Below, piece by piece: positions 32,633-40,965 of a DNA stretch of 45,212 nucleotides. Positions within the stretch are counted from its first letter, which is position 1, and each line of letters opens with the position of its first letter. The DNA lies in IMG/VR virus record IMGVR_UViG_3300035670_000395, positions 1 to 45,212 of that record. One strand, given 5' to 3'. The notes below the pieces were generated by a model, which saw only the letters and a list, made by a program, of their open reading frames with translations, was not told the DNA's origin and ran no database searches. Source of the stretch: a virus. Made by a program: the position numbers and the translations under genes.

Positions 32633-33733
32633 TTACTGAGCGACGTACACGGAGATCACACCGAAGTCCTGCGTGGTGTTATCCGCATAGATGCTGTTGA
32701 ACTTCGGCTTGAGGAAGCCGAGCATCTTCGCCACCGAGATACCTTGCTGGTTCTCGTAGTCGAAGCCTTTCTCGACCCACTCGGGGTTGCCGATGTCCGC
32801 CATGCCAAGAGCCTGCGCGCCGCAGAACAGGATCTGGCAACCCTCCACCGAGCCGCCGCCCCACTTGGAAGCGGTACCGGACGTGTTGTACACGTGCCGG
32901 AACTCGTGGAAGTACATGCCGTCGATCTTGATCGTCGAGCCGGTGAACAGGGGGTTACCCGAACCGCGCTCCATGGCGTGACGCACGTTCAGCATGAACT
33001 TGTCTTCAAGTTTCAGCTTGGCCATGGCTTGCGGCGTCAGGAAGACGTGGAACGTCTCTTCGCCGTCCTGCTTGATGCCGCGGATGTACTGATCCTTGGC
33101 ATACGCTTTCAGCTGCACGAACAGTTCCCACGACGGGGTGTCAGCCGTGGCAACGTCGGTGGTCGCGCCACCAATCGCCAGCGCCTTCGTGGTGCCGTTC
33201 CAGCGCGCGACGCGCTTGGCGGACGGAGCCGCCACATCAGCCGCGAACTCAAGGAACGGGAAGTCCGAACCGACGCGGTCCGCGCCGTTGTTCTTCTTCG
33301 CGTACGACACGCCGGACAGCGTCAGGAACGCCAGCTGGTCCATGCGGTCCGCCAGCCAGTAGGCCAGCACGTCGCGCGAATTGCCGCGGAACTCGACGAC
33401 CGACTTCTGATCGGCCATGCGACCTTCGTGCCGGTTGGCATGACGGAGCTGGTCAATGCGGATCACTTGATCCGAAGTCTGCATCGCCTCTTCGTTGCCT
33501 TCCAGCGTGCGGTCACCCGCAACGCCGTCGCCGGTCAGATCCGACAGCAACGTGAGGACGGCACGGGCACCCTTCTCGGTCTTCTTCAGCTCAGTGACGT
33601 GCTGAATCAGCGAGTTGGCATCCTTGCCAAGGAATTTGTTGACGAAGCTGTAGTTGCGAGCCTGCTTCCACAGGTCCATCGACCAAACGGTCTTCTGTTC
33701 CGTGGTGAGCGCGGCGAAGTTGGTAAGTGCCAT
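32633..33733 (-). CDS. Major capsid protein (N4 gp56-like)
   Basis: A 366-residue protein with good GAGG seven bases before ATG 33733. The sequence LKKTEKGARAVLTLLSDLTGDG, then GDRTLEGNEEAM and RIDQLRHANRHEGRMADQKS, is typical of the N4-gp56 (DUF4043) capsid family with the HK97 fold. DVLAYWLADRMDQLAFLTLSG forms the spine-like helix and RGSGNPLFTGSTIKIDG with FHEF a later beta-rich part. The protein forms the shell. A promoter candidate sits about 135 bases upstream and a decoration-like protein and terminator follow, so this pair can be transcribed strongly on its own. Confidence 0.88.
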   Translation of the reverse strand: MALTNFAALTTEQKTVWSMDLWKQARNYSFVNKFLGKDANSLIQHVTELKKTEKGARAVLTLLSDLTGDGVAGDRTLEGNEEAMQTSDQVIRIDQLRHANRHEGRMADQKSVVEFRGNSRDVLAYWLADRMDQLAFLTLSGVSYAKKNNGADRVGSDFPFLEFAADVAAPSAKRVARWNGTTKALAIGGATTDVATADTPSWELFVQLKAYAKDQYIRGIKQDGEETFHVFLTPQAMAKLKLEDKFMLNVRHAMERGSGNPLFTGSTIKIDGMYFHEFRHVYNTSGTASKWGGGSVEGCQILFCGAQALGMADIGNPEWVEKGFDYENQQGISVAKMLGFLKPKFNSIYADNTTQDFGVISVYVAQ

Positions 33734-33867
33734 TCGGCTACCTCATTCGAGAGTTGAAAACGGTCAATTCAGGTCGGCGGCAATCACGCTGCGGCCACGC
33801 GTGTGAATCGACTTTTCCCGAGGTCGGTACTCGCTCTGGGCTGTCGGGCCAGATTCCGATAAGAGAA

Positions 33868-33896
33868 ATGATAGAGAGTAAGAGTCAACAACGCAA
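33868..33896 (-). promoter_or_regulatory. Sigma70-type promoter candidate for the capsid gene
   Basis: On the minus strand TTGCGT (33891-33896) and TATCAT (33868-33873) are separated by exactly 17 bases. The -10 matches five of six consensus bases. The 171-base gap 33734-33904 before the capsid gene is the largest in this half of the block and otherwise shows no gene. Confidence 0.5.
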
Positions 33897-33904
33897 GTGG
33901 GCGC

Positions 33905-34075
33905 TCACAACAGGTTCCAGAAAGCCCGCTTGGCCTCCTCCACTTCCGCCTGTGTGGCGGGGCGGACGCGGCTACCGTTGACATACCACCACGGCTCCGT
34001 GCCGTCGCTGTACAGCCGCAGCTGCTCCTCGACCCCGTTCAGGGTGCGGGTCATGCCTAGGTAGGGGGCATCCAT
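33905..34075 (-). CDS. Small hypothetical protein (56 aa)
   Basis: I start at ATG 34075 (MDAPYLGMTRTLNGVEEQL), one base after the stop of the 58-residue gene; a longer frame to 34111 would overlap that gene in another frame. The protein contains TEPWWYVNGSRVRPATQAEV, a strand-turn-helix unit. It is the last gene before the capsid promoter region. No function is recognised. Confidence 0.5.
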   Translation of the reverse strand: MDAPYLGMTRTLNGVEEQLRLYSDGTEPWWYVNGSRVRPATQAEVEEAKRAFWNLL

Positions 34076-34076
34076 G

Positions 34077-34253
34077 TCAGGTCGCCATCCGGTGGACGCA
34101 GCGAATACCAATCGGGATGAATCCGTGGTCGCGAATGATGTCGGCGGCGCGCATGGAGCGCATGTAGCACGACGCTACGCTCTCAGTCTCTACTTCCTGA
34201 AACTGGATCTTGCCGCCCGCCAAGTAAAAGACGACCAGCAAGACCTTGCTCAT
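34077..34253 (-). CDS. Small hypothetical protein (58 aa)
   Basis: ATG 34253 overlaps the upstream stop (TAATG) and the stop lies one base before the next ATG, which supports translation as part of the operon. The product starts with a hydrophobic strand (MSKVLLVVFYLAGGKIQFQE), followed by a helix with a cysteine (SVASCYMRSMRAADIIRDHG) and the ending IGIRCVHRMAT. No membrane topology or family is assigned. Confidence 0.5.
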   Translation of the reverse strand: MSKVLLVVFYLAGGKIQFQEVETESVASCYMRSMRAADIIRDHGFIPIGIRCVHRMAT

Positions 34254-34597
34254 TACACCCTCTGTTCCTCGTCACACTGTGCGCCAAGGGTGAAGGAATT
34301 GGCGGTGGTATTGGTGTCACAGGTGACCCAGACCGGATTCATCGGCGGGGGGTCGCCGGTGGTGAACGGCATTGACGGATAGCTGGGTGGCAGCGGCCAC
34401 GTCTTGGCCGATTCCCGCTCGTCGGGCTTCAGAATCCAGCTAGACCCGCCCAGCAGCTTGCGCTTGACGATCCGGCCCACCACGATTTCCAGCTGGGCCT
34501 TGATGGCGTCGTCCGCCGCCTCGGGAGAGCCGGCCAGATAGCCGGTCAGCCAGACGGCGAACTCTTCCGCCCCCATTTCGTCGTTGAAGACGCTCAC
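34253..34597 (-). CDS. Hypothetical protein (114 aa)
   Basis: GTG 34597 overlaps the stop of the scaffold-like gene (GTGA). The first half is helical and acidic (GAEEFAVWLTGYLAGSPEAA, ending in a basic R-I-V-K-R-K), the second half Pro-rich with little predicted structure (PLPPSYPSMPFTTGDPPPMN). The W-L-x-G-Y/F motif in an acidic helix is common in small phage proteins of unknown role located next to portal and capsid genes. No domain is recognised. Confidence 0.55.
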   Translation of the reverse strand: MSVFNDEMGAEEFAVWLTGYLAGSPEAADDAIKAQLEIVVGRIVKRKLLGGSSWILKPDERESAKTWPLPPSYPSMPFTTGDPPPMNPVWVTCDTNTTANSFTLGAQCDEEQRV

Positions 34598-35607
34598 AGG
34601 TCGTCTCCGCGCAGCTTCGCCAGCGTCTCTTCGTCGAGCTTGGCGAACTGATCCTGCGTCATCTTGGCGATCTGGCCCGAATTGGGCAGTCCGCCGCCGG
34701 CCTTGTCGCTGTCCCGGCCGTGCTTGTTCAGGTCAGCCGGCTGCTTCTTGACGACGTCCGCGGCCTTCTTGCGCGCTTCCAGCTCGCGCTCTTCCTTGGC
34801 CCGGCGCAGGCCGTCCTTCTCGATGTCGCGCTCCGCCTCGGCGGCGGCACGCTCGACTTGGCGCGGCGGGCCCAGCACGTAGCGCACGGCGCGCTTCAGC
34901 GCCACCTCGGGGCTGTTGCCCCGGCGCTTCAGGGCGTCGATCAGGTCGGCGACTTCCTCGGCCTTGTCCTTGTCGAAATCGTTGACGTCCGGGTTCAGCT
35001 CCGGGTACTCCATTTCGATCTGGGACAGGGCGAGGTCGTAGCGGTACTCCGCCAGCGCTTCCATCTTGGCCTGCACCGCCGCCTGAGTCGCCTCGGCGCG
35101 GTTCATCTGGCGCTCAAGGGTGCGCATTTCGGCCTTGATCAGCTTGGCCTTGTCCTTCTCGCCGTCGGCAATGGCGTCGTCGTACTTGTCATCGAGTTCC
35201 TTGATCTTCTTCTCGATGGCCTCGACGTCAGCGTTCTTCTGCTGCGCTTGGATCTGACGCTCAAGCTCCTGAATCCGCTCGCTGGCGCGCTGCTCGATGG
35301 CCCGGCGCTTGGCGATCTCCTGATCCAGCCGCTCTTTCGGAATCCGGATCTTCTCCTTCTTCTCGTCCTTGTCGGCGTCTTCGTCCTCGTCGTCGGCTTC
35401 CGCCAGCTTCTTGGCAGCTGCCTCGGCTTTTTGCGCCGCAGCATCTGCCTCGGCGTCTTCGATCTCCTTGTCGTCCTTGTCGACGGTCGCTACGTCACCG
35501 CCGGTGGGGGCGAAGTCGTCGCCGCGGTCAGCCACGGCGGCAGCGTCATCCGGCACCGCGTGCAGCGGCAGGACCGGGAAAAACAGGCGCTTCAGAATTT
35601 CAGGCAT
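34594..35607 (-). CDS. Scaffolding-like protein (337 aa)
   Basis: The start MPEILKRLFFPVLPLHAVPD at ATG 35607 overlaps the portal stop by eight bases and is preferred to a longer frame inside the portal gene. The protein is extremely charged: acidic and Ala-rich to residue 95 (ADDEDEDADKDEKKEKIRIP), long coiled coil to about 210 (RIQELERQIQAQQKNADVEA), then PELNPDVNDFDKDKAEEVAD and a basic Lys-rich end. Highly helical charged proteins between portal and capsid genes are the internal scaffolds that guide capsid assembly. The C-terminal basic segment would contact the capsid. Assignment by context and composition. Confidence 0.7.
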   Translation of the reverse strand: MPEILKRLFFPVLPLHAVPDDAAAVADRGDDFAPTGGDVATVDKDDKEIEDAEADAAAQKAEAAAKKLAEADDEDEDADKDEKKEKIRIPKERLDQEIAKRRAIEQRASERIQELERQIQAQQKNADVEAIEKKIKELDDKYDDAIADGEKDKAKLIKAEMRTLERQMNRAEATQAAVQAKMEALAEYRYDLALSQIEMEYPELNPDVNDFDKDKAEEVADLIDALKRRGNSPEVALKRAVRYVLGPPRQVERAAAEAERDIEKDGLRRAKEERELEARKKAADVVKKQPADLNKHGRDSDKAGGGLPNSGQIAKMTQDQFAKLDEETLAKLRGDDL

Positions 35608-37813
35608 CAGGTTTAGCTCCGTCGTTGGCGGGTTTCTCACCGTCGGCTGCGCCACCCTTGGCGGCAGCTTCCGGTGCTTGCTTCATGGCCTCGGCTTTCG
35701 CGTCGGCCGTCTTGATCGTCGCGGCGGCTTGCGCCTCCGTGGCGGTGACTTGGGCGTCTTGCAGGCGCTTCTTGCCGGCCATCAGCTCCTGCTCCATCTG
35801 CAGCTTGGCCTGAACCTTCATGCGTTCAAGTTCAAGCTCCATTTCCAGCTTCTGGCGCTCAAGCTGCATCTGGTGTTGCATTTTCGCAACTTCCAGCTCG
35901 TACTCCTGCTGCAGCTCCTGCATCTTGGCGACGAACTCGGCGTTCTGGTCGTTCGGCTGATTCGCCTCGGACATCTTCTTCTGCGCGTCGGCGTGCTTCG
36001 CCGCGGCTTCGCCTTCGACCTTGGCGACTTCGGCTTCCTGACCGCGCTGTTCCAGCGCCTTCTGGGCCAGCGCTTCTTCGCTTTCCGCCTGCGCCTGCAT
36101 GTCCTTGATGATGTCGGCTTTGTCCTTGAGCCGGCTGGACTGGATGATGTACTTGTCCGGAATCATGATCTGCTGCTCGCGCAGCGCCAGCGCTTGGTCG
36201 AACTGGCTGTCTTCCAGCTGGTCGCGCTCGGGCTGGGTCGTGACGACAACGTCGTACTCGCCGACGGTCAGGTCGTTGTAGATCTGGCCCGACTCCGGGT
36301 CGACCTGATTGATCGTCACTTCCTCGGAGCGGTTCGTCATCCGGTCGGTGACGATGTGCAGCACGCGCTCCTCGGTGTAGTACTCCTGCACGAGGTCGAG
36401 GATGTTGCGGGCAAGAATGTAGTCAGTCCGCATCAGGTTGTCGAGGACCTTGGCGGTCGTCACGCTGGACGCGGCTTGGTTGCTCTTCACCGCTTTGGCC
36501 GAAACGTCCTCGCGGGCGTTGCCCATCCGGTAGTCGGTGACCCCGGAAATGTTCTTGATGTGTTCTTCGGCCTTGTACGTGATGCGGTCGAGCCCGGTCG
36601 GCGTCGCGTTCGGCGTGATCTTCTCCGCCGCGTCGATGTCGTCCAGCTCCATCACCAGCCCGGTCTGCGAGCCGCGTTGTTCCAGCTCGGCAAGGCTCAT
36701 GTTCTTGAGCGAGCCGGTCTTCACCTTCCAGCCGCTATTGGCGGTGGTGTTGACGACGTGCAGCTCCTGCGAACTGACCTTGTTCAGCAGCTCCTGCGGG
36801 CCCAGCAGGTTCTCGACCAGCCCCACGGTCCGGCCGCGGCGAAAGTACGGGAAGTACGGCACCACTGTAAAGTGCTTGTACGGCGACCAATCGTCGTGCA
36901 GCACGTGCTTGTCGGCGATGACGGTCCAGCGGATGCGGGGCACCGCCTTCGTGATAACGACGACGTCGCCCTGCGAGTCCGCAAGGTACTGCGCGATCTT
37001 GTTGTCGTCCCAGCTGGCCGGCACCGGGCGCAGATCGCCCATCCGCAGGTTGGCGAAGTGCTCAACCTTGTCGATCTTCTTCCACTGGCGCTCGATGACG
37101 CGCACGTTGCGCACCGACGGCAGCAGCACGCCGGCTTGGCCGTAGGTCACCGCGCGCGGGGTGCCGAAGCGATCCCGGTCGCGGTCGATGGAGTCGTAGC
37201 CGTACGGCCAGAACGATTCCGTGATGTTGCGCAAGTCGTCGGCGGCTTCCTTGTTGTAGAGCAGCTCGATCTGATCCGGGCTCATCCACTTCGTGACGAA
37301 CACGTCGGACCACTTGTCCGGGTCGTACTCCTCACCGTCGGGATCGACCAGCACGTTCTTCGGGTTCAGCTGCTCGATCTGGATTTCGCCCATAAGCGAA
37401 TCCGTGAAAGCGAGCCGAAGGTCGAAGAAGCCACGCGAAGTGACGACGCCGTCGGCGAACACGTCGCTGCGCTTCCATTCCAGCTGGTTGTTGTCGCTGA
37501 TCTGGCGGAACACCTTCGTCAGCGTGTCGGCCAGCTCCTGACCGGCCGGGCCCTTGCGGGGGCGGAATGCGATCTGGGTGCGGTTGTATATCTGCTCGCC
37601 CAGCACGTTGCTGATGGTCGACAGGATCTTGTTGATCGTGAGCGCCGGGCGCTTCTGCGCCTTCAACAGCGCCAGATCGCTCGTGTCCCACTGCAGGCCG
37701 GCGAAGAAGTCTTCGCACTTCTTGGCCTTGTGTACGTAGTCCAAGTGCCCGTTGTCACGGATGTACTGATAACGAAGCCAGACTTCGTTCGCGAGCGCGG
37801 CGTTAACGGCCAT
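35600..37813 (-). CDS. Portal protein (P22-like)
   Basis: A 737-residue protein. The N-terminal part (FFAGLQWDTSDLALLKAQKR, PALTINKILSTISNVLGEQI, then YNRTQIAFRP) is the classic beginning of P22-type portals. Further conserved elements are LNPKNVLVDPDGEEYDPDKW, SDVFVTKWMSPDQIELLYNK and GPQELLNKVSSQELHVVNT. The dodecameric ring forms the DNA entry vertex. Residues 540-700 form a long charged helix (MQLERQKLEMELELERMKVQ) that matches the barrel seen in such portals, ending in an Ala/Lys-rich disordered tail. The gene overlaps the 69-residue gene by 11 bases and the scaffold gene by eight. Confidence 0.9.
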   Translation of the reverse strand: MAVNAALANEVWLRYQYIRDNGHLDYVHKAKKCEDFFAGLQWDTSDLALLKAQKRPALTINKILSTISNVLGEQIYNRTQIAFRPRKGPAGQELADTLTKVFRQISDNNQLEWKRSDVFADGVVTSRGFFDLRLAFTDSLMGEIQIEQLNPKNVLVDPDGEEYDPDKWSDVFVTKWMSPDQIELLYNKEAADDLRNITESFWPYGYDSIDRDRDRFGTPRAVTYGQAGVLLPSVRNVRVIERQWKKIDKVEHFANLRMGDLRPVPASWDDNKIAQYLADSQGDVVVITKAVPRIRWTVIADKHVLHDDWSPYKHFTVVPYFPYFRRGRTVGLVENLLGPQELLNKVSSQELHVVNTTANSGWKVKTGSLKNMSLAELEQRGSQTGLVMELDDIDAAEKITPNATPTGLDRITYKAEEHIKNISGVTDYRMGNAREDVSAKAVKSNQAASSVTTAKVLDNLMRTDYILARNILDLVQEYYTEERVLHIVTDRMTNRSEEVTINQVDPESGQIYNDLTVGEYDVVVTTQPERDQLEDSQFDQALALREQQIMIPDKYIIQSSRLKDKADIIKDMQAQAESEEALAQKALEQRGQEAEVAKVEGEAAAKHADAQKKMSEANQPNDQNAEFVAKMQELQQEYELEVAKMQHQMQLERQKLEMELELERMKVQAKLQMEQELMAGKKRLQDAQVTATEAQAAATIKTADAKAEAMKQAPEAAAKGGAADGEKPANDGAKPDA

Positions 37814-38012
37814 CAGAACCCTCTAACGTAAAGTGCTCCGCGAACTGCTTCGCTGACATATACCAATGGTGTCCCAGTCCGGGCATCATCACGATGTAAT
37901 CCCCAAAGTGCAGCGTGCGACCGTTGACGTGCAATGCGGGATCTTCGATCCGCATGGCGACGAATTCGGCAGACTCGCGCAGCTGAACTTTCTTCCAGCC
38001 ATCATCGCCCAT
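37803..38012 (-). CDS. Small hypothetical protein (69 aa)
   Basis: ATG 38012 lies three bases after the upstream stop. The protein contains RIEDPALHVNGRTLHFGDYI followed by VMMPGLGHHWYMSAKQFAEH, a strand-rich fold with a His/Trp/Tyr cluster. Its end overlaps the portal start by 11 bases. A pattern of H-F-G-D-Y-I and 'S-A-x-x-F-x-x-x-F' is seen in small phage proteins coded with portals; function unknown. Confidence 0.55.
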   Translation of the reverse strand: MGDDGWKKVQLRESAEFVAMRIEDPALHVNGRTLHFGDYIVMMPGLGHHWYMSAKQFAEHFTLEGSDGR

Positions 38013-38015
38013 GCT

Positions 38016-38369
38016 TCACGACAGGAATTTCAGTTTGTAGATCGTGCTGTCGATCAAGCCGAGTAACGTGTCAATCTCGTTCTGCACTTCGCGGCAGTCG
38101 CAGATATCGGTGCGGTTCGTCTCGATCCACTTGCGCAGGCGCAGCAGGTACGGCACTGCGTCGTCGCTGTACTCGTAAGCCATGCTCGGGCACTCGATCA
38201 GCCCGTAGCGGCCTTGGTACATTTCCGCGATGGTGTCGGCGTGGCCGACCACCGCGTCGTAGAACCCGCCCAGCGCCACATGCGCGGCGTAGCTGCGCGT
38301 CTTCAGGTGCATCACATGCGTGACTGTCCGCGCGTGGAACAGCCGCATCAACAACTCGCCAATCTTCAT
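38016..38369 (-). CDS. Ferritin/Dps-like-fold phage protein (117 aa)
   Basis: ATG 38369 overlaps the stop of the preceding 47-residue gene (ATGA) and gives the conserved start MKIGELLMRLFHARTVTHVM; the longer frame upstream belongs to another gene's region. It continues HLKTRSYAAHVALGGFYDAV, ADTIAEMYQGRYGLIECP and ends in DTLLGLIDSTIYKLKFL. This matches from memory a common phage family (DUF5856-like) that resembles a four-helix Dps/ferritin bundle. The typical iron ligands are only partly visible (H in first helix, D and E in the others). The role in the terminase-portal region is unknown. Confidence 0.7.
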   Translation of the reverse strand: MKIGELLMRLFHARTVTHVMHLKTRSYAAHVALGGFYDAVVGHADTIAEMYQGRYGLIECPSMAYEYSDDAVPYLLRLRKWIETNRTDICDCREVQNEIDTLLGLIDSTIYKLKFLS

Positions 38370-38509
38370 GGTTTCAGCTCGCAGCGGACGCAAAAACACA
38401 GAAAACGCCACTCCTCGATGCGCGGCCAGCGCGTGCGATCTGCCCGGTAGGTGAACCACCGCCAGTCGCGCAGGCGCGTCATCAAGGTGAAGCTCCACAC
38501 TTCCGTCAT
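38366..38509 (-). CDS. Small basic protein (47 aa) downstream of terL
   Basis: ATG 38509 overlaps the terL stop (ATGA) and the TGA overlaps the next ATG (ATGA). The 47-residue product is rich in Arg and Trp: LMTRLRDWRWFTYRADRTRW, then PRIEEWRFLCFCVRCEL. Three cysteines at the end could hold a metal together. Coupling at both ends strongly suggests translation. Function unknown. Confidence 0.6.
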   Translation of the reverse strand: MTEVWSFTLMTRLRDWRWFTYRADRTRWPRIEEWRFLCFCVRCELKP

Positions 38510-40365
38510 GCGCTCATGTGGGTGCCTTCAAGCACCAAGGTATCGTTCAATTTGTCTTTCCACGAAGCCGGCTGCTGGGGCTCGACGGGACGAGGAGCGG
38601 CTTTCCCGACCACGAGGTTCGTAGCCCACGCCAGCGCATCGACGATGTCGTCGTGTACCCCGCCGGGGAAACGAAGTAGCTCATGCTCGGCGTCTGCGCG
38701 CCATGGCGCGTTCTCCGGAAAGAACACACGGCCCTGCTGCATCCGTCCTTGCAGACTTCGAGCGCGGGCCATCTTGTCTGTTAACGGTCTGAGTATCTCA
38801 TAAGACGGGAATAATAGCCGCTCCTGCATGCGTTTCTTCAGCAGCGGCTCAATAGCGCGCCAGATCTGTCCGTCTTCGAAGCCGATCAGGTACGGCGCAC
38901 GCGGCTCCGTACCCCAGCGCTCGGCCACATCCAGAATCGACTCCACAATCGTGAAGCTGTCGCCCTTGAAGCGCACGAGGTCGATGACGTACAGGTTGTC
39001 GCGCTCGTCCTGCAGGATCGTTGCGCCGACCGTCCAGTCGTTGGCCTGCTTCTCGCCGATGGCGAAGTCCCACGCGGTGTAGACGTTCATGCCCCAGTAC
39101 TCGGGCACGTGAGGCACCGCCTTCATGTACTCCTTGCGGAAGTACAGGCCCTCGTCCGGGATCGGGTTCTGCTGGTACAGCGCCGACCAGATCCGCGGCG
39201 CTTGGACCGACTTGATCCGGTTCAGGCTGACTTCGTCGTAGCGGGCGCTGTGCAGCGCCTCGCCGGGGGTACGTAGTAGTTCGTACTCCGGGCCGGGCGG
39301 CTCAGGCGGCAGGTTCCGACCTGTGTCAACCTGCGGAGCAAGCCTGACGATCTCCAAGGTCTCTTGGTGGCGGAACTCGTACGCCTCCGCCAGTGCCGGG
39401 TACTTGATGATTTCGAACTGATCGGTCAGCGGGTCCTGCGCCATGGCGAGCTGCAGCCGGCCGGCGAGGTCGTCGTCGTTCCACCACGTCTCGATCACCA
39501 GCACGCCGCCGCCGGGCGACAGGCGGGTGTAGGCGGTTGACAGGTACCAATCCCAAAGTGTGTCCCGGATCAAGGCACTGTCAGCTTCCTGCATGTTCTT
39601 GATCGGATCGTCGACGATCAGGACGTGCGCGCCCTTACCCGTGATGCCGCCGCCCACGCCAGCAGCCTGAAAGCCGCCGCCCATGGTGGTGTTCCACGCT
39701 TCGACGCTCTGGCTGTCCGGGTCGAGGATCGTGGACGGAAAAACTGCCCGGTACAGCGGGTCGCGCAGCATTTCCCGCACTTTTCTCGAGAATTTCATCG
39801 GCAAATCAAGGTTGTAGCCGACGTTGATGATCTCGTGGTCCGGTGCCTGACCCAAATGCCACGCCGGGAAGCGGATTGACGCCAATTCTGACTTCCCGTG
39901 CCGCGGCGGCATGAGCAACATGAGCCGCGGGCTCTGCTTTTCTATCACCTGCCGCGAAAAACGCTCAAGCCGGGCACAAATGTCGGCATGCACCCACCCG
40001 GCTTGGTAGTCCGGGTGCGTTTTCTTGGTGAACTGCAGTAGGCTGCGACGGGCTAGAACCCGTGAGGCCAGTTCCTTGGCCAGCGGAGCCAGTTTGGGGT
40101 CGTCAAACTGGGTCGGCGGCTCCGGAGGAGCGGTCAGTGCCGCGACCGCAGCCCGAATTTCGGCCTTTTTCTCCGCCTTGGCGTCCAGCACGCCCCGTTT
40201 GTACGTGACTCCGCACTCGCGACAGCAGAATTTGGCCGCTTTCCACCGTTCCGCCGTCCACCGACCGCGCTGGAACTCAGTCTGGCACTGAAGGCACTTC
40301 TTCGTCTGCGGTTTCTTGCGACGAGTGCTCGATGGGGACGAGGTCGATGATGTCTTTTTCGGCAT
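38506..40365 (-). CDS. Terminase large subunit with N-terminal zinc ribbon
   Basis: A 619-residue packaging motor. Walker A is LMPPRHGKSE near residues 152-160, Walker B is HVLIVDDP near 243-250, with a coupling segment GGVLVIETWWNDDDLAGRL. The nuclease domain shows AWDFAIGEKQANDWTVG, FEDGQIWRAI and the C-terminal GGVHDDIVDALAWA with the last Asp pair. In front of the ATPase, residues 24-51 carry C-L-Q-C and C-C-R-E-C in a zinc ribbon pattern, which most large terminases lack. The ATG is the only start in the frame, so the first 89 bases overlap terS. Confidence 0.9.
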   Translation of the reverse strand: MPKKTSSTSSPSSTRRKKPQTKKCLQCQTEFQRGRWTAERWKAAKFCCRECGVTYKRGVLDAKAEKKAEIRAAVAALTAPPEPPTQFDDPKLAPLAKELASRVLARRSLLQFTKKTHPDYQAGWVHADICARLERFSRQVIEKQSPRLMLLMPPRHGKSELASIRFPAWHLGQAPDHEIINVGYNLDLPMKFSRKVREMLRDPLYRAVFPSTILDPDSQSVEAWNTTMGGGFQAAGVGGGITGKGAHVLIVDDPIKNMQEADSALIRDTLWDWYLSTAYTRLSPGGGVLVIETWWNDDDLAGRLQLAMAQDPLTDQFEIIKYPALAEAYEFRHQETLEIVRLAPQVDTGRNLPPEPPGPEYELLRTPGEALHSARYDEVSLNRIKSVQAPRIWSALYQQNPIPDEGLYFRKEYMKAVPHVPEYWGMNVYTAWDFAIGEKQANDWTVGATILQDERDNLYVIDLVRFKGDSFTIVESILDVAERWGTEPRAPYLIGFEDGQIWRAIEPLLKKRMQERLLFPSYEILRPLTDKMARARSLQGRMQQGRVFFPENAPWRADAEHELLRFPGGVHDDIVDALAWATNLVVGKAAPRPVEPQQPASWKDKLNDTLVLEGTHMSA

Positions 40366-40822
40366 ATTTCAGCAATTCCTCGTCGCTCATGGTCTCGAAT
40401 TTGTCGACGAGACGCTTCGCAGAGATCGAAATGTCGATCTTCTTGGTGTCGGGGGCGTAGTAGCCGCACATCTTGGCCACTTCGGTCCAGCCTTTGATCA
40501 TGGCCGTGGGGTCGGCCTGAATCCGGGCGATGTCGATGGCTTCGAGGAAGCCGTCCATCACCTTCTTGCGGCTCATGTCCGCCACAAGTTCGTTTTTCTT
40601 CTGCTCGGCAGCGACGATGGACATCATCCGGGGGTCGGTCTTCCAGACTGCGATGTTGCTGGAACCGGACGCGTACCCGGCTTTCTTGGCTGCGCTGTTC
40701 CAGCTCTCTCCCTGACCGACCAGCTTGGCGACTTTGCGCTGTTTGGGGGTCAGCGACCCGCCAAAAGTGCGGGCATCGCCGTCGGGCAGACCCTCAAGGG
40801 AAGTGAGTGCGGACTTACGCAT
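40277..40822 (-). CDS. Terminase small subunit
   Basis: The conserved part is GSLTPKQRKVAKLVGQGESW, then NSAAKKAGYASGSSNIAVWK, a helix-turn-helix of the small terminase (phage Terminase_2-like) type that recognises packaging DNA. A helical oligomerisation region (EAIDIARIQADPTAMIKGWT, EVAKMCGYYAPDTKKIDISI) and an acidic C-terminus follow. I place the start at ATG 40822 (MRKSALTSLEGLPDGDARTF); an in-frame ATG at 40930 exists but would lie in the dyad-rich control region. Neither has a clear ribosome binding site. It is the first gene of the minus-strand block. Confidence 0.8.
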   Translation of the reverse strand: MRKSALTSLEGLPDGDARTFGGSLTPKQRKVAKLVGQGESWNSAAKKAGYASGSSNIAVWKTDPRMMSIVAAEQKKNELVADMSRKKVMDGFLEAIDIARIQADPTAMIKGWTEVAKMCGYYAPDTKKIDISISAKRLVDKFETMSDEELLKYAEKDIIDLVPIEHSSQETADEEVPSVPD

Positions 40823-40868
40823 TGAAAAATTCTGCAGTTTTTTTGGAGAAAACGCCAGCGCCGAAGGT

Positions 40869-40885
40869 GGGGGGCCACTTCGGAT
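40869..40885. repeat. 17-bp direct repeat, copy 1
   Basis: The bases GGGGGGCCACTTCGGAT occur here and again at 41062-41078, 193 bases apart in the same orientation, flanking the operator-like dyads. The identity and placement are seen directly; a role as regulator or packaging site is unknown. Confidence 0.7.
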
Positions 40886-40910
40886 CGCGATTTTGTTCAG
40901 AAAAACGGTC

Positions 40911-40957
40911 TGTCCACGAAACGTGGACATGTCAGAAAAATGGACAATTTTTCTGAC
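40911..40957. promoter_or_regulatory. Two adjacent perfect inverted repeats upstream of terS
   Basis: TGTCCACG-AAA-CGTGGACA (40911-40929) is followed directly by GTCAGAAAAAT-GGACA-ATTTTTCTGAC (40931-40957). Neither has a T-run, so they are not terminators. They lie between the terS start and the divergent + strand arm and look like binding sites of dimeric proteins. Confidence 0.55.
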
Positions 40958-40965
40958 GCGGGGGT

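Noticed and set aside
35369-37831. Open + strand frame of 820 codons opposite the portal gene
   Set aside because: It is the antisense shadow of portal and scaffold genes; its product is low-complexity Leu/Val/His-rich sequence with no motif.
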